Assembly: GCA_900319905.1 (NCBI GenBank)
Contig: ONQB01000029.1
Coordinates: 1 to 57,520 of the forward strand
Length of the DNA stretch: 57,520 bases
Reading direction: 5' to 3'
DNA from: an uncultured Prevotella sp.
Lineage (GTDB): Bacteria > Bacteroidota > Bacteroidia > Bacteroidales > Bacteroidaceae
Every line of letters starts with the position of its first letter. Within the stretch, counting starts at the first letter, position 1. A program made the translations under genes and the position numbers. The notes beneath the pieces are model-generated. The model was given only the letters and a program-made list of their open reading frames with translations. It was not told the origin of the DNA and did no database searches. Of this stretch, positions 16,849-24,541 are shown piece by piece.

Positions 16849-16900
16849 ATATATTTATATAATGATATAATAATAGATATATGTGCAAATATATTTATAT

Positions 16901-17641
16901 TCAGGCCAAAGGAGAGGGATCGCTGGGCGGCAGTCCGATGAAAGCCGGATTGAGGTATTCTTTCTCGATGTCTCTTACGACGCGCAGGTCGTCCGCGGTG
17001 AGGGTGATGGTCTGGGAGCCGCAGAGGTGCTGCCTGATGCGTTGCTTGATTTCTTCGAGTGGGAGGTTGGTATAATCCTTGAGCAGGCAGATGCGTTGTC
17101 TCACGCTTTCCACGCCGTGCTTTGACAGTTTGGTATGGCTGGGTGTGATGGCATGAAGCATGTTCTCCATATCGGTGTCGTAGAGCAGTGTGCCGTGTGC
17201 GATGACCCGTCCGGGGATGTGGTAGATGGCGTTGCCCGATACCTTCCGGTCGCCGAGCATGATGTCGTTGTGTCCCGAGGGATGGGCATCGATGCCGAGC
17301 GCGCCCAGCGTCTCACTCACCATCTGCAGATACCGCGCGAAGGTCTCGCTGACATTATCCTCGGGAGTGATGTAGGAGAGCATGACGTTGCTCATGTCAG
17401 CATAGACGCACCCTCCCCCACTCTTGCGCCGGTAGGTGCGGATGCCGTGACTGCGGCAGTATTCGACATTCACCTCATTGGCCGGATTCTGGTTGCGTCC
17501 GAAGATGACGGAGGGCATCACCTGCCACATGAAGAAGTAATCGGCGGGTGGCAGATGACGGGCCACGAATTCTTCCATCGAGAGGTAGAAGGAGAGGTTC
17601 TGTGTTGGCTCGAGGCAATCGACATAGACCAGTTGTGACAT
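16901..17641 (-). CDS. lplA: Lipoate-protein ligase A-type protein
   Basis: A 246-residue member of the BPL/LplA fold that attaches lipoate to acceptor proteins. Visible signatures are RRKSGGGCVYADMSN (the RR.GGG..YH-like loop), SGHNDIMLGDRKVSGNA (with the conserved lysine) and HGTLLYD. I chose the ATG at 17641 rather than the TTG two codons upstream. Its place directly before gcvT and near gcvH points to GcvH as its target. A separate accessory domain may be encoded by the C-terminal third. Confidence 0.9.
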   Translation of the reverse strand: MSQLVYVDCLEPTQNLSFYLSMEEFVARHLPPADYFFMWQVMPSVIFGRNQNPANEVNVEYCRSHGIRTYRRKSGGGCVYADMSNVMLSYITPEDNVSETFARYLQMVSETLGALGIDAHPSGHNDIMLGDRKVSGNAIYHIPGRVIAHGTLLYDTDMENMLHAITPSHTKLSKHGVESVRQRICLLKDYTNLPLEEIKQRIRQHLCGSQTITLTADDLRVVRDIEKEYLNPAFIGLPPSDPSPLA

Positions 17642-17723
17642 AGACAATTCGGTTAAGGGACCACGAGACCTCAGGATCCGCAGGGCGCTGCAGGTCCCGA
17701 AGTCTCATGAAGATGCGTTTAGA

Positions 17724-18830
17724 TTACAGGCTGACGGGTTCGTAAGGCAGGCCCCACACGTCGGCAACAGCCTTGAAGGTGACCTTTCCTTGTACGATGT
17801 TCAAGCCCTTCTGCAGCGCCTCATCGTCCTTGCAGGCCTTCCGCCATCCCTTGTCAGCGAGTTCCACGGCATAGCGCAGGGTGGCATTGGTGAGGGCGAT
17901 GGTAGAGGTGTTGGGCACGGCACCGGGGATGTTGGCCACGCAGTAGTGCAGGATGCCGTCGACGGTGTAGACGGGATCGGCATGCGTCGTGGGATGTGAG
18001 GTCTCGAAGCAGCCGCCCTGGTCGATGGCGACGTCGACGAGCACCGAACCGGGTTTCAGCAGGTGGAGCATGTCACGGTTGATGAGGTGTGGTGTCTTGT
18101 CGCCTGGCACGAGCACCGACCCGATGACGATGTCGGTGGTAGGCAGTTCGGCTTTGATGTTATGAACCGAAGAATAGAGCGTATGCACGTTGACGGGTGT
18201 CTGCAGGTCGAGTTCGCGCAGGCGCGGCAGCGAGATGTCGGCGATGGTAACCTCGGCCCCCATGCCGGCAGCCATGCGAGCGGCAGCCTCACCGACGGTA
18301 CCGCCACCAAGGACGAGGACCCTCGTGGGTTTCACACCCGGCACGCCTCCGATGAGCTTGCCGTTGCCGCCCTTGGTCTTCTGCAGGTAGAACGCGCCGT
18401 TGAGGGCAGCCATCCTACCGGCCACCTCACTCATGGGCACGAGCAGGGGCAGACGGTGGTCAGCAGTCTGCACCGTCTCGTAAGCCAGACACACGGCACC
18501 GCTCTTGAGCATGGCGTCGGTGAGTGGACGGTCTGAAGCAAAATGGAAATAGGTGAACAAGAGTTGATCTTTCTTGATGAGCGGATACTCCGGTTCGATG
18601 GGTTCCTTGACCTTGACGATCATGTCGGCCCAGGCATACACGTCCTCGATGGTAGGCAGAATGGTGGCGCCCACCTTCGTGTAGTCGTCGTCGGCAAAGC
18701 CGCTGCCCTCACCGGCAGTATGTTGCACACTCACTTGATGGCCATGGTTAATAAGTTCGGCCACGCCTGCAGGGGTCATGCCCACACGGCTCTCTCCCTG
18801 TTTGATTTCTTTAGGTATTCCAATTTTCAT
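17724..18830 (-). CDS. ald: Alanine dehydrogenase
   Basis: A 368-residue NAD-dependent enzyme converting L-alanine to pyruvate and ammonia. Features: [20 protein letters not shown] at the start, KVKEP and YFHFASD with the substrate Lys and catalytic His, and the Rossmann motif [12 protein letters not shown]. Length is typical. It heads the leftward cluster, 82 bp before lplA. A weak -7-like TATCTTTA lies at 18865-18872. With the symporter at 36.9-38.3 kb it suggests active alanine/glycine uptake and breakdown. Confidence 0.95.
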   Translation of the reverse strand: MKIGIPKEIKQGESRVGMTPAGVAELINHGHQVSVQHTAGEGSGFADDDYTKVGATILPTIEDVYAWADMIVKVKEPIEPEYPLIKKDQLLFTYFHFASDRPLTDAMLKSGAVCLAYETVQTADHRLPLLVPMSEVAGRMAALNGAFYLQKTKGGNGKLIGGVPGVKPTRVLVLGGGTVGEAAARMAAGMGAEVTIADISLPRLRELDLQTPVNVHTLYSSVHNIKAELPTTDIVIGSVLVPGDKTPHLINRDMLHLLKPGSVLVDVAIDQGGCFETSHPTTHADPVYTVDGILHYCVANIPGAVPNTSTIALTNATLRYAVELADKGWRKACKDDEALQKGLNIVQGKVTFKAVADVWGLPYEPVSL

Positions 18831-18991
18831 AATAATAGAATTTAGAGGTTATTGTTTTCGGCGGTAAAGATAAGCAAAGTTTTGAATATGTAAAACAGAA
18901 ATCACGAGAAATTAAGAATATTTTGACGATTATCAAGAAATTGGGGCATAGTTGACCATTTTCCACAAAACAGACACCACCCAATCCAAAA

Positions 18992-19108
18992 ATGGCTAAC
19001 TTTGCATCGAGAAAGGAAATAAAGGGCGCTCTGGCGTATGCGATAAATAAAAATACAAAGCGTCCATGGAAGGAGGATATTAAGGTCGCGCAGGAGATTG
19101 ATACATAA
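18992..19108 (+). CDS. Possible 38-residue peptide
   Basis: An open frame from ATG to TAA, starting MANFASRKEIKGALAYAI and ending KVAQEIDT, charged and possibly helical. I do not recognise it. Its first codons contain the promoter-like TAACTTTG (18997-19004), so either the promoter match or the ORF is accidental unless another promoter is used. Confidence 0.25.
   Translation: MANFASRKEIKGALAYAINKNTKRPWKEDIKVAQEIDT
18997..19004 (+). promoter_or_regulatory. Putative -7 box upstream of a small ORF
   Basis: TAACTTTG followed by CA matches TAnnTTTG. It would give the ORF at 19181 a leader of about 170 nt. No clear -33. Confidence 0.35.
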
Positions 19109-19180
19109 CAGGATAACACATTTGACATCTCCTCAGCGCATATGTTTAACCCCTTAACAAATTGAGAAAGGATAACAACG

Positions 19181-19300
19181 ATGAAAAGAATCATTATGTT
19201 TTTGAAGGACGTATTTCGCAGCATGTACAATTCTTACCGTGATTGCATGAAGATCTACGGTGAGGCATTGAGCAACAGTCGCGGACTGGCTGGGATCTAA
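19181..19300 (+). CDS. Small protein of 39 residues, unknown
   Basis: The frame MKRIIMFLKDVFRSMYN... to ...SRGLAGI is preceded by GAGAAAGGATAACAACG, a fair ribosome-binding context. The N-terminal half is amphipathic and basic. It stands alone between ald and a block of family C repeats. I do not recognise a family; the start context and composition make it more credible than the other short frames nearby. Confidence 0.4.
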   Translation: MKRIIMFLKDVFRSMYNSYRDCMKIYGEALSNSRGLAGI

Positions 19301-19307
19301 GCGGATT

Positions 19308-19645
19308 TTTTTGAAGTCCGGAAGATTTTTTGAAGTCCGGAAGATTTTTTTGAAGTCCGGAAGATATTCAGAAGTCCAGAAGTCCGGAAGTTCAGAAGTC
19401 CAGTCATTACAATTGCAGATAATAAGAAGTCCGGAAGATATTCAGAAGTCCAGAAGTCCGGAAGTTCAGAAGTCCAGTCATTACAATGGCGGATAATAAG
19501 AAGTCCGGGAGTCTAGTCAATTACCTTTGGTGATAATAGTAACAACCAAGGGACAATTGACTGGACTTCCGGACTTCTTTATTGTAATGACTGGACTTCC
19601 GGACTTCTGGACTTCCGGACTTCAAAAAAATCTTCTGAACTTCTA
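19308..19645. repeat. Large family C palindrome
   Basis: Direct repeats of TTGAAGTCCGGAAGATTTT and AGAAGTCCAGAAGTCCGG (19308-19512) face inverted copies (19558-19645) around a type 3 loop. It is an expanded version of the family C palindrome. Confidence 0.75.
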
Positions 19646-19649
19646 AAAA

Positions 19650-20294
19650 TTACCTATGTCCTGAGAAGAACAGCACGCCGTGGACATTGTCGTTGAAGAG
19701 CATGGTGCTGGTCATGTCCTGGTCGTCGACCTTCAGTCCACCGAGCTGCAACCTGACGTAGAAGTCACCCGTTTTGGTATTCTGCATGCCGTAGGAGATG
19801 AAGCCGGCTGAGCTGTAGCCATAGTAGAACACGAACGTCACCTGATGGGTGGAACCACCGTACTCGAGGTTCAGTGTCAGTGGTTTGGCAGCCACTTGGC
19901 AGGCAGCCGGTGTCACATTATAATAATAGGTGACCAGGCTGAGCGCGGTGTTGTCATAGCTGGACTTGAGCATGGCGTTGCGCAGTGTCTCGTCCTTCAC
20001 CTGGTGGGCCAGGGCGGCAATCGGCAGACGGCTGATGCTGGCGGTGGAGTCGGTGAGCAGGATGAAGTTGGCGTCGAGCGTGTCGACGGTGTTCGTCGTG
20101 GTCATGGTGTTGCCCGAGTACGATGCGTCATAGAACATCACCTTTCCCGAATACGAGCCGGACACCTGCTGGAAAGCCTGGTGACGCTGGGTCGGAGTGA
20201 GATCCGAACTTTCTTCATCGCTGACACAGGATGTCAGCACTCCTGCCATCAGGCAGCACATAAGAAGAGAAAAAAACTTCAAGTGTTTCATCAT
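19650..20294 (-). CDS. DUF4840-like lipoprotein
   Basis: A 214-residue protein with a lipoprotein signal (GVLTSCVSDEE, lipobox Cys near residue 23). The rest is beta-rich with VSGSYSGKVMFYDASYSGNT and a C-terminal YVRLQLGGLKVDDQDMTSTMLF...VHGVLFFSGHR, which I associate with the Bacteroidetes DUF4840 family. Function is unknown; an outer-membrane or surface location is likely. A -7-like TAAATTTG lies at 20350-20357. The assignment to DUF4840 is from memory of the pattern. Confidence 0.7.
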   Translation of the reverse strand: MMKHLKFFSLLMCCLMAGVLTSCVSDEESSDLTPTQRHQAFQQVSGSYSGKVMFYDASYSGNTMTTTNTVDTLDANFILLTDSTASISRLPIAALAHQVKDETLRNAMLKSSYDNTALSLVTYYYNVTPAACQVAAKPLTLNLEYGGSTHQVTFVFYYGYSSAGFISYGMQNTKTGDFYVRLQLGGLKVDDQDMTSTMLFNDNVHGVLFFSGHR

Positions 20295-20349
20295 TTATGA
20301 TAATTGTTATTTAATATGGTCTACTGGTCAGCATTGGCTGAGAGCACTG

Positions 20350-20357
20350 CAAATTTA
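20350..20357 (-). promoter_or_regulatory. Putative -7 box for the DUF4840-like gene
   Basis: TAAATTTG followed by CAG on the minus strand; leader about 45 nt. Confidence 0.4.
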
Positions 20358-20488
20358 CATATTAAATGACAAACAATGGGAAACCTTGCACCATTTTCTT
20401 ATTTTTTTCTCAAAATAACTGTAACATTCGCGGCTGCCAATCGTTTACCTTTTAAATCAAAGACAATAACAAACCAAAAACAAACAAT

Positions 20489-21205
20489 ATGTTCAACCCA
20501 CAAATGAAATCCAACATTTTGAGTGCTGCCATCGTAGCCCTGGGCATCATAGTCCTGGGTCTGTGCATGAAGGGCGGCATGGACAACTTTACCGAGAAGG
20601 ACCGCAAGGTGACGGTCAAGGGTCTGGCCGAGCGTGAGGTGAAAGCCGACAAGGTGACGTGGCCCATCGTATCGAAGGAATTGGGCAACGACCTGCCGGA
20701 GCTCTACGACCGCATCGCGGCCAAGCAGCGCATCATCAAGCAGTTTCTGATAAGCAACGGCGTGAGCGCCAGCGAGATCAGCATCGACGCCCCGAAGGTC
20801 ATCGACATGTCGGCAGATCAGTACAGCGCCAACCAGTCGCCCTACCGCTACAACATCTCAGTCAACATCACGGTCACCTCGAAGCACGTCGACCGCATCC
20901 GCGCCATCATCGCCCGACAGGGTGAGCTGCTCAAGCAGGGCGTGGCCATCGTAGCCAGCGACTACAACACACAGGTCAGCTACAGCCTCGACTCGTTCAA
21001 GAAGATGAAGCCGGGCATGATGACCGAGGCCATCGACAACGCACAGCAGACCGCCGAGCAGTTTGCTAAAAACAGTAAGTCAAAGATCAACAAGATTGTC
21101 TCAGCCGACCAGGGGCAGTTCTCCATCGACAACCGCGACGACAACACGCCATGGATCAAGCGTGTGCGTGTGGTGACGACGGTCACCTACTCACTGAAAG
21201 ACTGA
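20489..21205 (+). CDS. SIMPL-domain (DUF541) membrane-anchored protein
   Basis: A 238-residue protein with one N-terminal membrane helix (about 9-26, SAAIVALGIIVLGLCM) and a periplasmic SIMPL domain from KVTVKGLAEREVKADKVTW to RVVTTVTYSLKD. SIMPL proteins are linked to envelope and oxidative stress in other bacteria, but the biochemical role is not settled. It is divergent from the DUF4840-like lipoprotein. Confidence 0.85.
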   Translation: MFNPQMKSNILSAAIVALGIIVLGLCMKGGMDNFTEKDRKVTVKGLAEREVKADKVTWPIVSKELGNDLPELYDRIAAKQRIIKQFLISNGVSASEISIDAPKVIDMSADQYSANQSPYRYNISVNITVTSKHVDRIRAIIARQGELLKQGVAIVASDYNTQVSYSLDSFKKMKPGMMTEAIDNAQQTAEQFAKNSKSKINKIVSADQGQFSIDNRDDNTPWIKRVRVVTTVTYSLKD

Positions 21206-21210
21206 GACGC

Positions 21211-21357
21211 AAGGAAGGAGTCCGGAAGTCCGGAAGTTCAGAAGTCCAGTCATTACAATAAGCAAATCGAGAAGCAACAATACTTCACTTTTCACCTCTT
21301 ATTGTAATGACTGAACTTCCGGACTTCTTAATCTACTTCTGTACTACCGGACTTCTT
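21211..21357. repeat. Family C palindrome, loop type 1
   Basis: Arms of CCGGAAGTTCAGAAGTCCAG and complement flank a loop (about 21259-21305) containing ATCGAGAAGCAACAATACTT. The same loop is inverted at 26979-27030 and 51748-51795. Confidence 0.75.
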
Positions 21358-21363
21358 TATTGT

Positions 21364-21663
21364 AGAACCCCCTTGGGGGTTCCGGTAACATAGCGAGGGG
21401 ATGAGGTGAGCGAAGCGAGCCTCTTCCCCTAGAAATGTGATGGAGTTGATTAAATCGCTACCCCCTTGCGGGGTTGCGGCAATATTGAATAACAGGCCAA
21501 TCGAAAGATACTTCACGGATGCATCGTATTTAATAATACCGCAACCCCACAAGGGGGTAGTCAATTAAGTACTAGCGACATGTTTACGAGGGGAATCGCT
21601 TCATTCGCTTTCGCTCATTCGCTCATCCCCTCGCTATGATTCCGGAACCCCCAAGGGGGTTCT
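21364..21663. repeat. Family B palindromic element
   Basis: Full copy with CCCCCTTGGGGG ends. The inner hairpins have CCCCCTTGCGGGG variants, showing slight decay with partial compensation. Confidence 0.8.
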
Positions 21664-21678
21664 TGGCTCATGTCATTC

Positions 21679-21774
21679 TCACAGACAACTGGTCAGGCCA
21701 AGGGTCGTGGCAAGTGCGGTGAGCAGTGAGATGAGCATGTTGATAACAAATTTCCAAGTCTCTTTGTTCTTCAT
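21679..21774 (-). CDS. Smalltalk protein
   Basis: A 31-residue peptide, MKNKETWKFVINMLI... ending TALATTLGLTSCL, matching the Bacteroidetes smalltalk family: short basic N-terminus, one hydrophobic helix and a terminal TSC. The family's role is unknown. It usually follows an HU-like gene and precedes an amidase; here the HU-like gene is upstream but no amidase follows. Confidence 0.85.
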   Translation of the reverse strand: MKNKETWKFVINMLISLLTALATTLGLTSCL

Positions 21775-21801
21775 GGTCGATGATGGGTTAAATTGTTAAG
21801 G

Positions 21802-21965
21802 AAGTCCTGAAGTCCCGAAGTTCAGAAGTCCAGTCATTACAACTGCTGGTAACAGTAACGTCCAAGAGACATTTGACTGGACTTCTGTACTTCCGAACTT
21901 CAGGACTTCTCAAAAGATCGGATTATCCAAATGACTGGACTTCCGGACTTCTGAACTTCTGGACC
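21802..21965. repeat. Family C palindrome, loop type 3
   Basis: Arms such as AGTCCCGAAGTTCAGAAGTC and complement around loop 21839-21878, inverted relative to the copy at 7118-7155. A further pair of arms extends to 21965. Confidence 0.75.
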
Positions 21966-21979
21966 TCCCAAGATTAAAC

Positions 21980-22474
21980 TCACTTCCCGCTACCTGCGTC
22001 GCCGCCGGTCTGACCGCCGGTGGTCTGCTCCTTGGCATCGTCGCCTCCGAGCTCCTTGGCGGTGATGCCCTCGAGCAGGGTCTTGACGAAGGCACCCTTA
22101 CGCTTGCCGCTCTCGGAGATCTCACCCGACGGCACGAACTTCACCTCGGGATAGAACACCACGCGGTAGCCCTTGATGTTGTTGGCGGTGAACTCCTTGC
22201 GGGTCTTGGCCAACTTAGTCTGCATGGCTACTCCGAGCACTCCGAGACCCTCGAGGGCCACCTTGTGGGAGTTCTGCAGATGGTTCTTGATGGCATGCTG
22301 CATCTCAGCGAGCACGGCCATGACGTCTGCGTAGGTCACGGTGGAAGCATGACTGATCTCGTCGGCGAGCTCCTTGGTGGAGATGGTGTCGAGCATGATG
22401 GCGCGGCCATACCACTTACCGAAGTTCTCAGAACCCGACATCTTGTTTTGGACTTTCTTAAAACGTACACTCAT
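21980..22474 (-). CDS. HU-family DNA-binding protein, long variant
   Basis: A 164-residue HU-like protein. I chose the ATG at 22474 (MSVRFKKVQNKMSG), which suits the leader and promoter; upstream in-frame codons lack family sequence. The N-terminal extension and KWYGRAIMLDTIS region followed by a HU core (VTYADVMAVLAEMQHAIKNHL...VALEGLGVLGV) match the Bacteroidetes HU-HIG type, which carries a variable Gly-rich tail (here GGQTGGDAGSGK). It may organise DNA locally. It sits between the M15 peptidase and smalltalk genes, with its own promoter. Confidence 0.85.
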   Translation of the reverse strand: MSVRFKKVQNKMSGSENFGKWYGRAIMLDTISTKELADEISHASTVTYADVMAVLAEMQHAIKNHLQNSHKVALEGLGVLGVAMQTKLAKTRKEFTANNIKGYRVVFYPEVKFVPSGEISESGKRKGAFVKTLLEGITAKELGGDDAKEQTTGGQTGGDAGSGK

Positions 22475-22589
22475 AATGTTTTCCTTTCTTAGATTAAAAC
22501 GGTTAAATAATAATGTGAATAAAATAGCAGCTTTGTTCAAGCAATGTCTCAGGTCTCATCAGGCGCCTTGTTGTTTCCTTTTGACGATG

Positions 22590-22620
22590 CAAAGATACGA
22601 AGCTTTTTCCGATTCCGCAA
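22590..22620 (-). promoter_or_regulatory. Promoter of the HU-like gene
   Basis: On the minus strand TTG (22618-22620), 20-bp spacer, TATCTTTG (22590-22597), followed by CAT. The leader is about 110 nt. Confidence 0.6.
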
Positions 22621-22627
22621 CACCCGG

Positions 22628-22663
22628 AGGGGTACCGCGAGGGGTACCACGAGGGGTACCACA
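22628..22663 (-). repeat. Triple 12-bp repeat AGGGGTACCRCG upstream of the HU-like promoter
   Basis: Three tandem 12-bp units, each with the palindrome GGTACC, start 8 bp upstream of the -33 element. They could be operator or activator sites; this is inferred from position only. Confidence 0.5.
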
Positions 22664-22750
22664 TTTGCAATCTCCTGTCTTTAAGCTTATTGCAGCCTCC
22701 GCTGTCCACTTCGTCCTGACATCACCAGCGCGACGCCCCGTCCCATGCGC

Positions 22751-23179
22751 TCACCACTTCTCGTGTCTGTTGGGCCGCTTCGTGGTGTAGCTCACGTGTA
22801 TCCATCTCGGTTTGGGCGAGTAGATGGGTTCGAAGATGAGCTGGTCGAAGTCGAGGTTGCGTGAGATGAAGGCATAGATGGCGTTGGCCCTTTCAGGCGA
22901 GCTCACCACGATGTCGGCCGCCTCCCCGCTCAGGTGCTGCGAGGTGGGCGAGCCGCCCACGAGCCGGTTGATGGTCTTCGAGCGGAAGCCGCTGGAGATG
23001 ACGATGGGGCCGTACTGACGCCGCAGGGGTTCGAGGATGTTCTGGCAGAGCGCCCTCATGGCCTCTATCTGCTCGTCGTTGGGGGTGTTGTTGAGGTTGC
23101 GGTCAAGGGCCATGCCCGACCGCGTAAACTCAAAGAGCTTGAAATGCTCGCTGAGCTGCATTCTTTCTGAGTCTTTCAT
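22751..23179 (-). CDS. M15 family D-Ala-D-Ala carboxypeptidase-like peptidase
   Basis: A 142-residue peptidase M15A domain without signal peptide. The zinc ligands are in SQHLSGEAAD (His82, Asp89) and RWIHVS (His128), with GFRSKTINRLVGG upstream. The size matches phage and mobile-element cell-wall peptidases. It follows an RteC-like gene by 4 bp, so the two are probably co-transcribed. The cassette HU-smalltalk-peptidase is common in Bacteroidales genomic regions of mobile ancestry. Confidence 0.88.
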   Translation of the reverse strand: MKDSERMQLSEHFKLFEFTRSGMALDRNLNNTPNDEQIEAMRALCQNILEPLRRQYGPIVISSGFRSKTINRLVGGSPTSQHLSGEAADIVVSSPERANAIYAFISRNLDFDQLIFEPIYSPKPRWIHVSYTTKRPNRHEKW

Positions 23180-23183
23180 TGTA

Positions 23184-23570
23184 TTACAAATTATGATAAG
23201 ATGGATAAATAGGGTTGTCAGTTGATTGATGGTTGAGCCGCAGCCACCGTTCCACGATGCCGAGGCTATGGTCCATGCGGTTGCGTATGCGGTAGACCAC
23301 TTTGCTCAAGTGATGGGGCATGGTGCGTCCGATGGCCCGAAACGCACGCTCGCCCAGCCGGTTCATCGACAGAGGCACACCCCGCTCGTCGCAGATGGTA
23401 CGGCGGGCCGCCACCAGGGCGATCATCTCCACCAGGTCGCGCTGCGTGCCGTGCCACACAGCCTGGCCCGGCTCACTGTCAAGGATGCGGCGCAGCTCCT
23501 GGTCGAAGTAACTCAGCGCCGCCTCGCGCTCGCGTCCGCGGCACTGCTGCTGTTGAATATAATCTTCCAT
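23184..23570 (-). CDS. RteC C-terminal-domain-like protein, paralogue A
   Basis: A 128-residue protein. Residues from VWHGTQRDLVEMIALVAARR through RIRNRMDHSLGIVERWL resemble the DNA-binding C-terminal part of RteC, the regulator of Bacteroides conjugative transposons (W.GT...L.E.I, then R.R...). It also shares the order W..-R.L.E, L+M.R, MP.H with the next gene upstream. I infer a DNA-binding role; no direct evidence. Overall 140 bp separate it from its paralogue. Confidence 0.55.
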   Translation of the reverse strand: MEDYIQQQQCRGREREAALSYFDQELRRILDSEPGQAVWHGTQRDLVEMIALVAARRTICDERGVPLSMNRLGERAFRAIGRTMPHHLSKVVYRIRNRMDHSLGIVERWLRLNHQSTDNPIYPSYHNL

Positions 23571-23709
23571 GTTCTTCTTTGTCTTTATGGTTAGTTAATG
23601 AAAATGAGGAGGTACCGGCGAACATACATTCACATGCACGGGCACCGGCCGTACCCTCTGTTATAGATAAATACATGGTATATATATAAGGTGTAAGCAA
23701 AAAGATGGT

Positions 23710-24174
23710 TCAGTCGAATACGCCCCGATAGCTCTCGAAGCGTGGGAACTGTATCTGTCTTGCCCAATAGAGCATGCTGCAGAAGGAACAGCCGTTGGCC
23801 CGCAGGCTTACCATGCTGTTGACCAGCGTGGCGTACTTGCCGTGTCGGCTGGCCCATGCCGCCTGATAGGGATGGGCGGGCATGGCGTGGTGCAGCTTCT
23901 TACAGAGCAGTTCGGCAATGCGCCGCATGGTCAGCGCCCTTCCCGTGGCCGCGTCGTGCAGACAACGCGTGCGGTAGATTCGCCAGGACAGCTCCATGAG
24001 CTTGCGCGTGCTCTCCGACCATTGCGGGAAACCCGTACCACGGTCGGGCTCGTTGATGATCGTCGTAAAGTAATCCACCATGTCCATGATGGTCTGTTGA
24101 TGCGCCTCAGCGCACGTTGCTCTTTTCAATGCCTCATGATCAATGAAGACAAGGTTCTTAGAGGTGTTATTCAT
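23710..24174 (-). CDS. RteC-like protein, paralogue B
   Basis: A 154-residue protein sharing with the downstream gene a core of QWSESTRKLMELSWRIYRTR, RALTMRRIAELLCKKL and MPAHPYQ...RHGKYATL. This is a looser version of the RteC-like pattern. It is the first gene of a four-gene leftward block. A -7-like TACCTTTG lies at 24215-24222. Function is unknown. Confidence 0.5.
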   Translation of the reverse strand: MNNTSKNLVFIDHEALKRATCAEAHQQTIMDMVDYFTTIINEPDRGTGFPQWSESTRKLMELSWRIYRTRCLHDAATGRALTMRRIAELLCKKLHHAMPAHPYQAAWASRHGKYATLVNSMVSLRANGCSFCSMLYWARQIQFPRFESYRGVFD

Positions 24175-24214
24175 GATATGTTTGATTAGTTATTGTAATC
24201 GCTTGATCTTGATG

Positions 24215-24222
24215 CAAAGGTA
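24215..24222 (-). promoter_or_regulatory. Putative -7 box of the RteC-like operon
   Basis: TACCTTTG followed by CAT on the minus strand, about 40 bp before the ATG at 24174. Confidence 0.5.
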
Positions 24223-24509
24223 GTAAAATTTCAACTACATTGTAACCCATTTCCCGAAAATGTAGGGGTCCACCAGGCGGTTTGAAATGTGGTTTCAATA
24301 ATTTAATCTATTTACATTAACAGATGTTGAAACTCTCTAATTTCATGTTAAAAACGGGGCAGGGGCACCAAAAGCCCGATGAAACAACATTTCGGTATAG
24401 TGCAGGGGCCGGTATAAGTTTATTGCCACAGGGTTCTATTTGTTTTTATAAATAATACGATATTCTCTAGTTTCTCCTCTCCAACCCCATGCGAAACAGA
24501 TATTTTGTT
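24223..24509. other. Intergenic sequence, no gene seen
   Basis: Contains GCAGGGGCCGGT (about 24412-24423), a piece shared with the repeat copies at 4866 and 57430, and an AT-rich stretch resembling the first bases of the window. No ORF of interest. Confidence 0.45.
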
Positions 24510-24517
24510 TATCTTTG
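24510..24517 (+). promoter_or_regulatory. Putative -7 box for the GH127 gene
   Basis: TATCTTTG followed by CAG; a short leader of about 20 nt to the ATG at 24542. Confidence 0.5.
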
Positions 24518-24541
24518 CAGCCAAATTCATATCATTCTGCA

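Noticed and set aside
16849-16900. Glycine riboswitch ahead of gcvT
   Set aside because: Only 52 bp of AT-rich sequence separate lplA and gcvT, too short for the aptamers, and none is visible upstream of ald.
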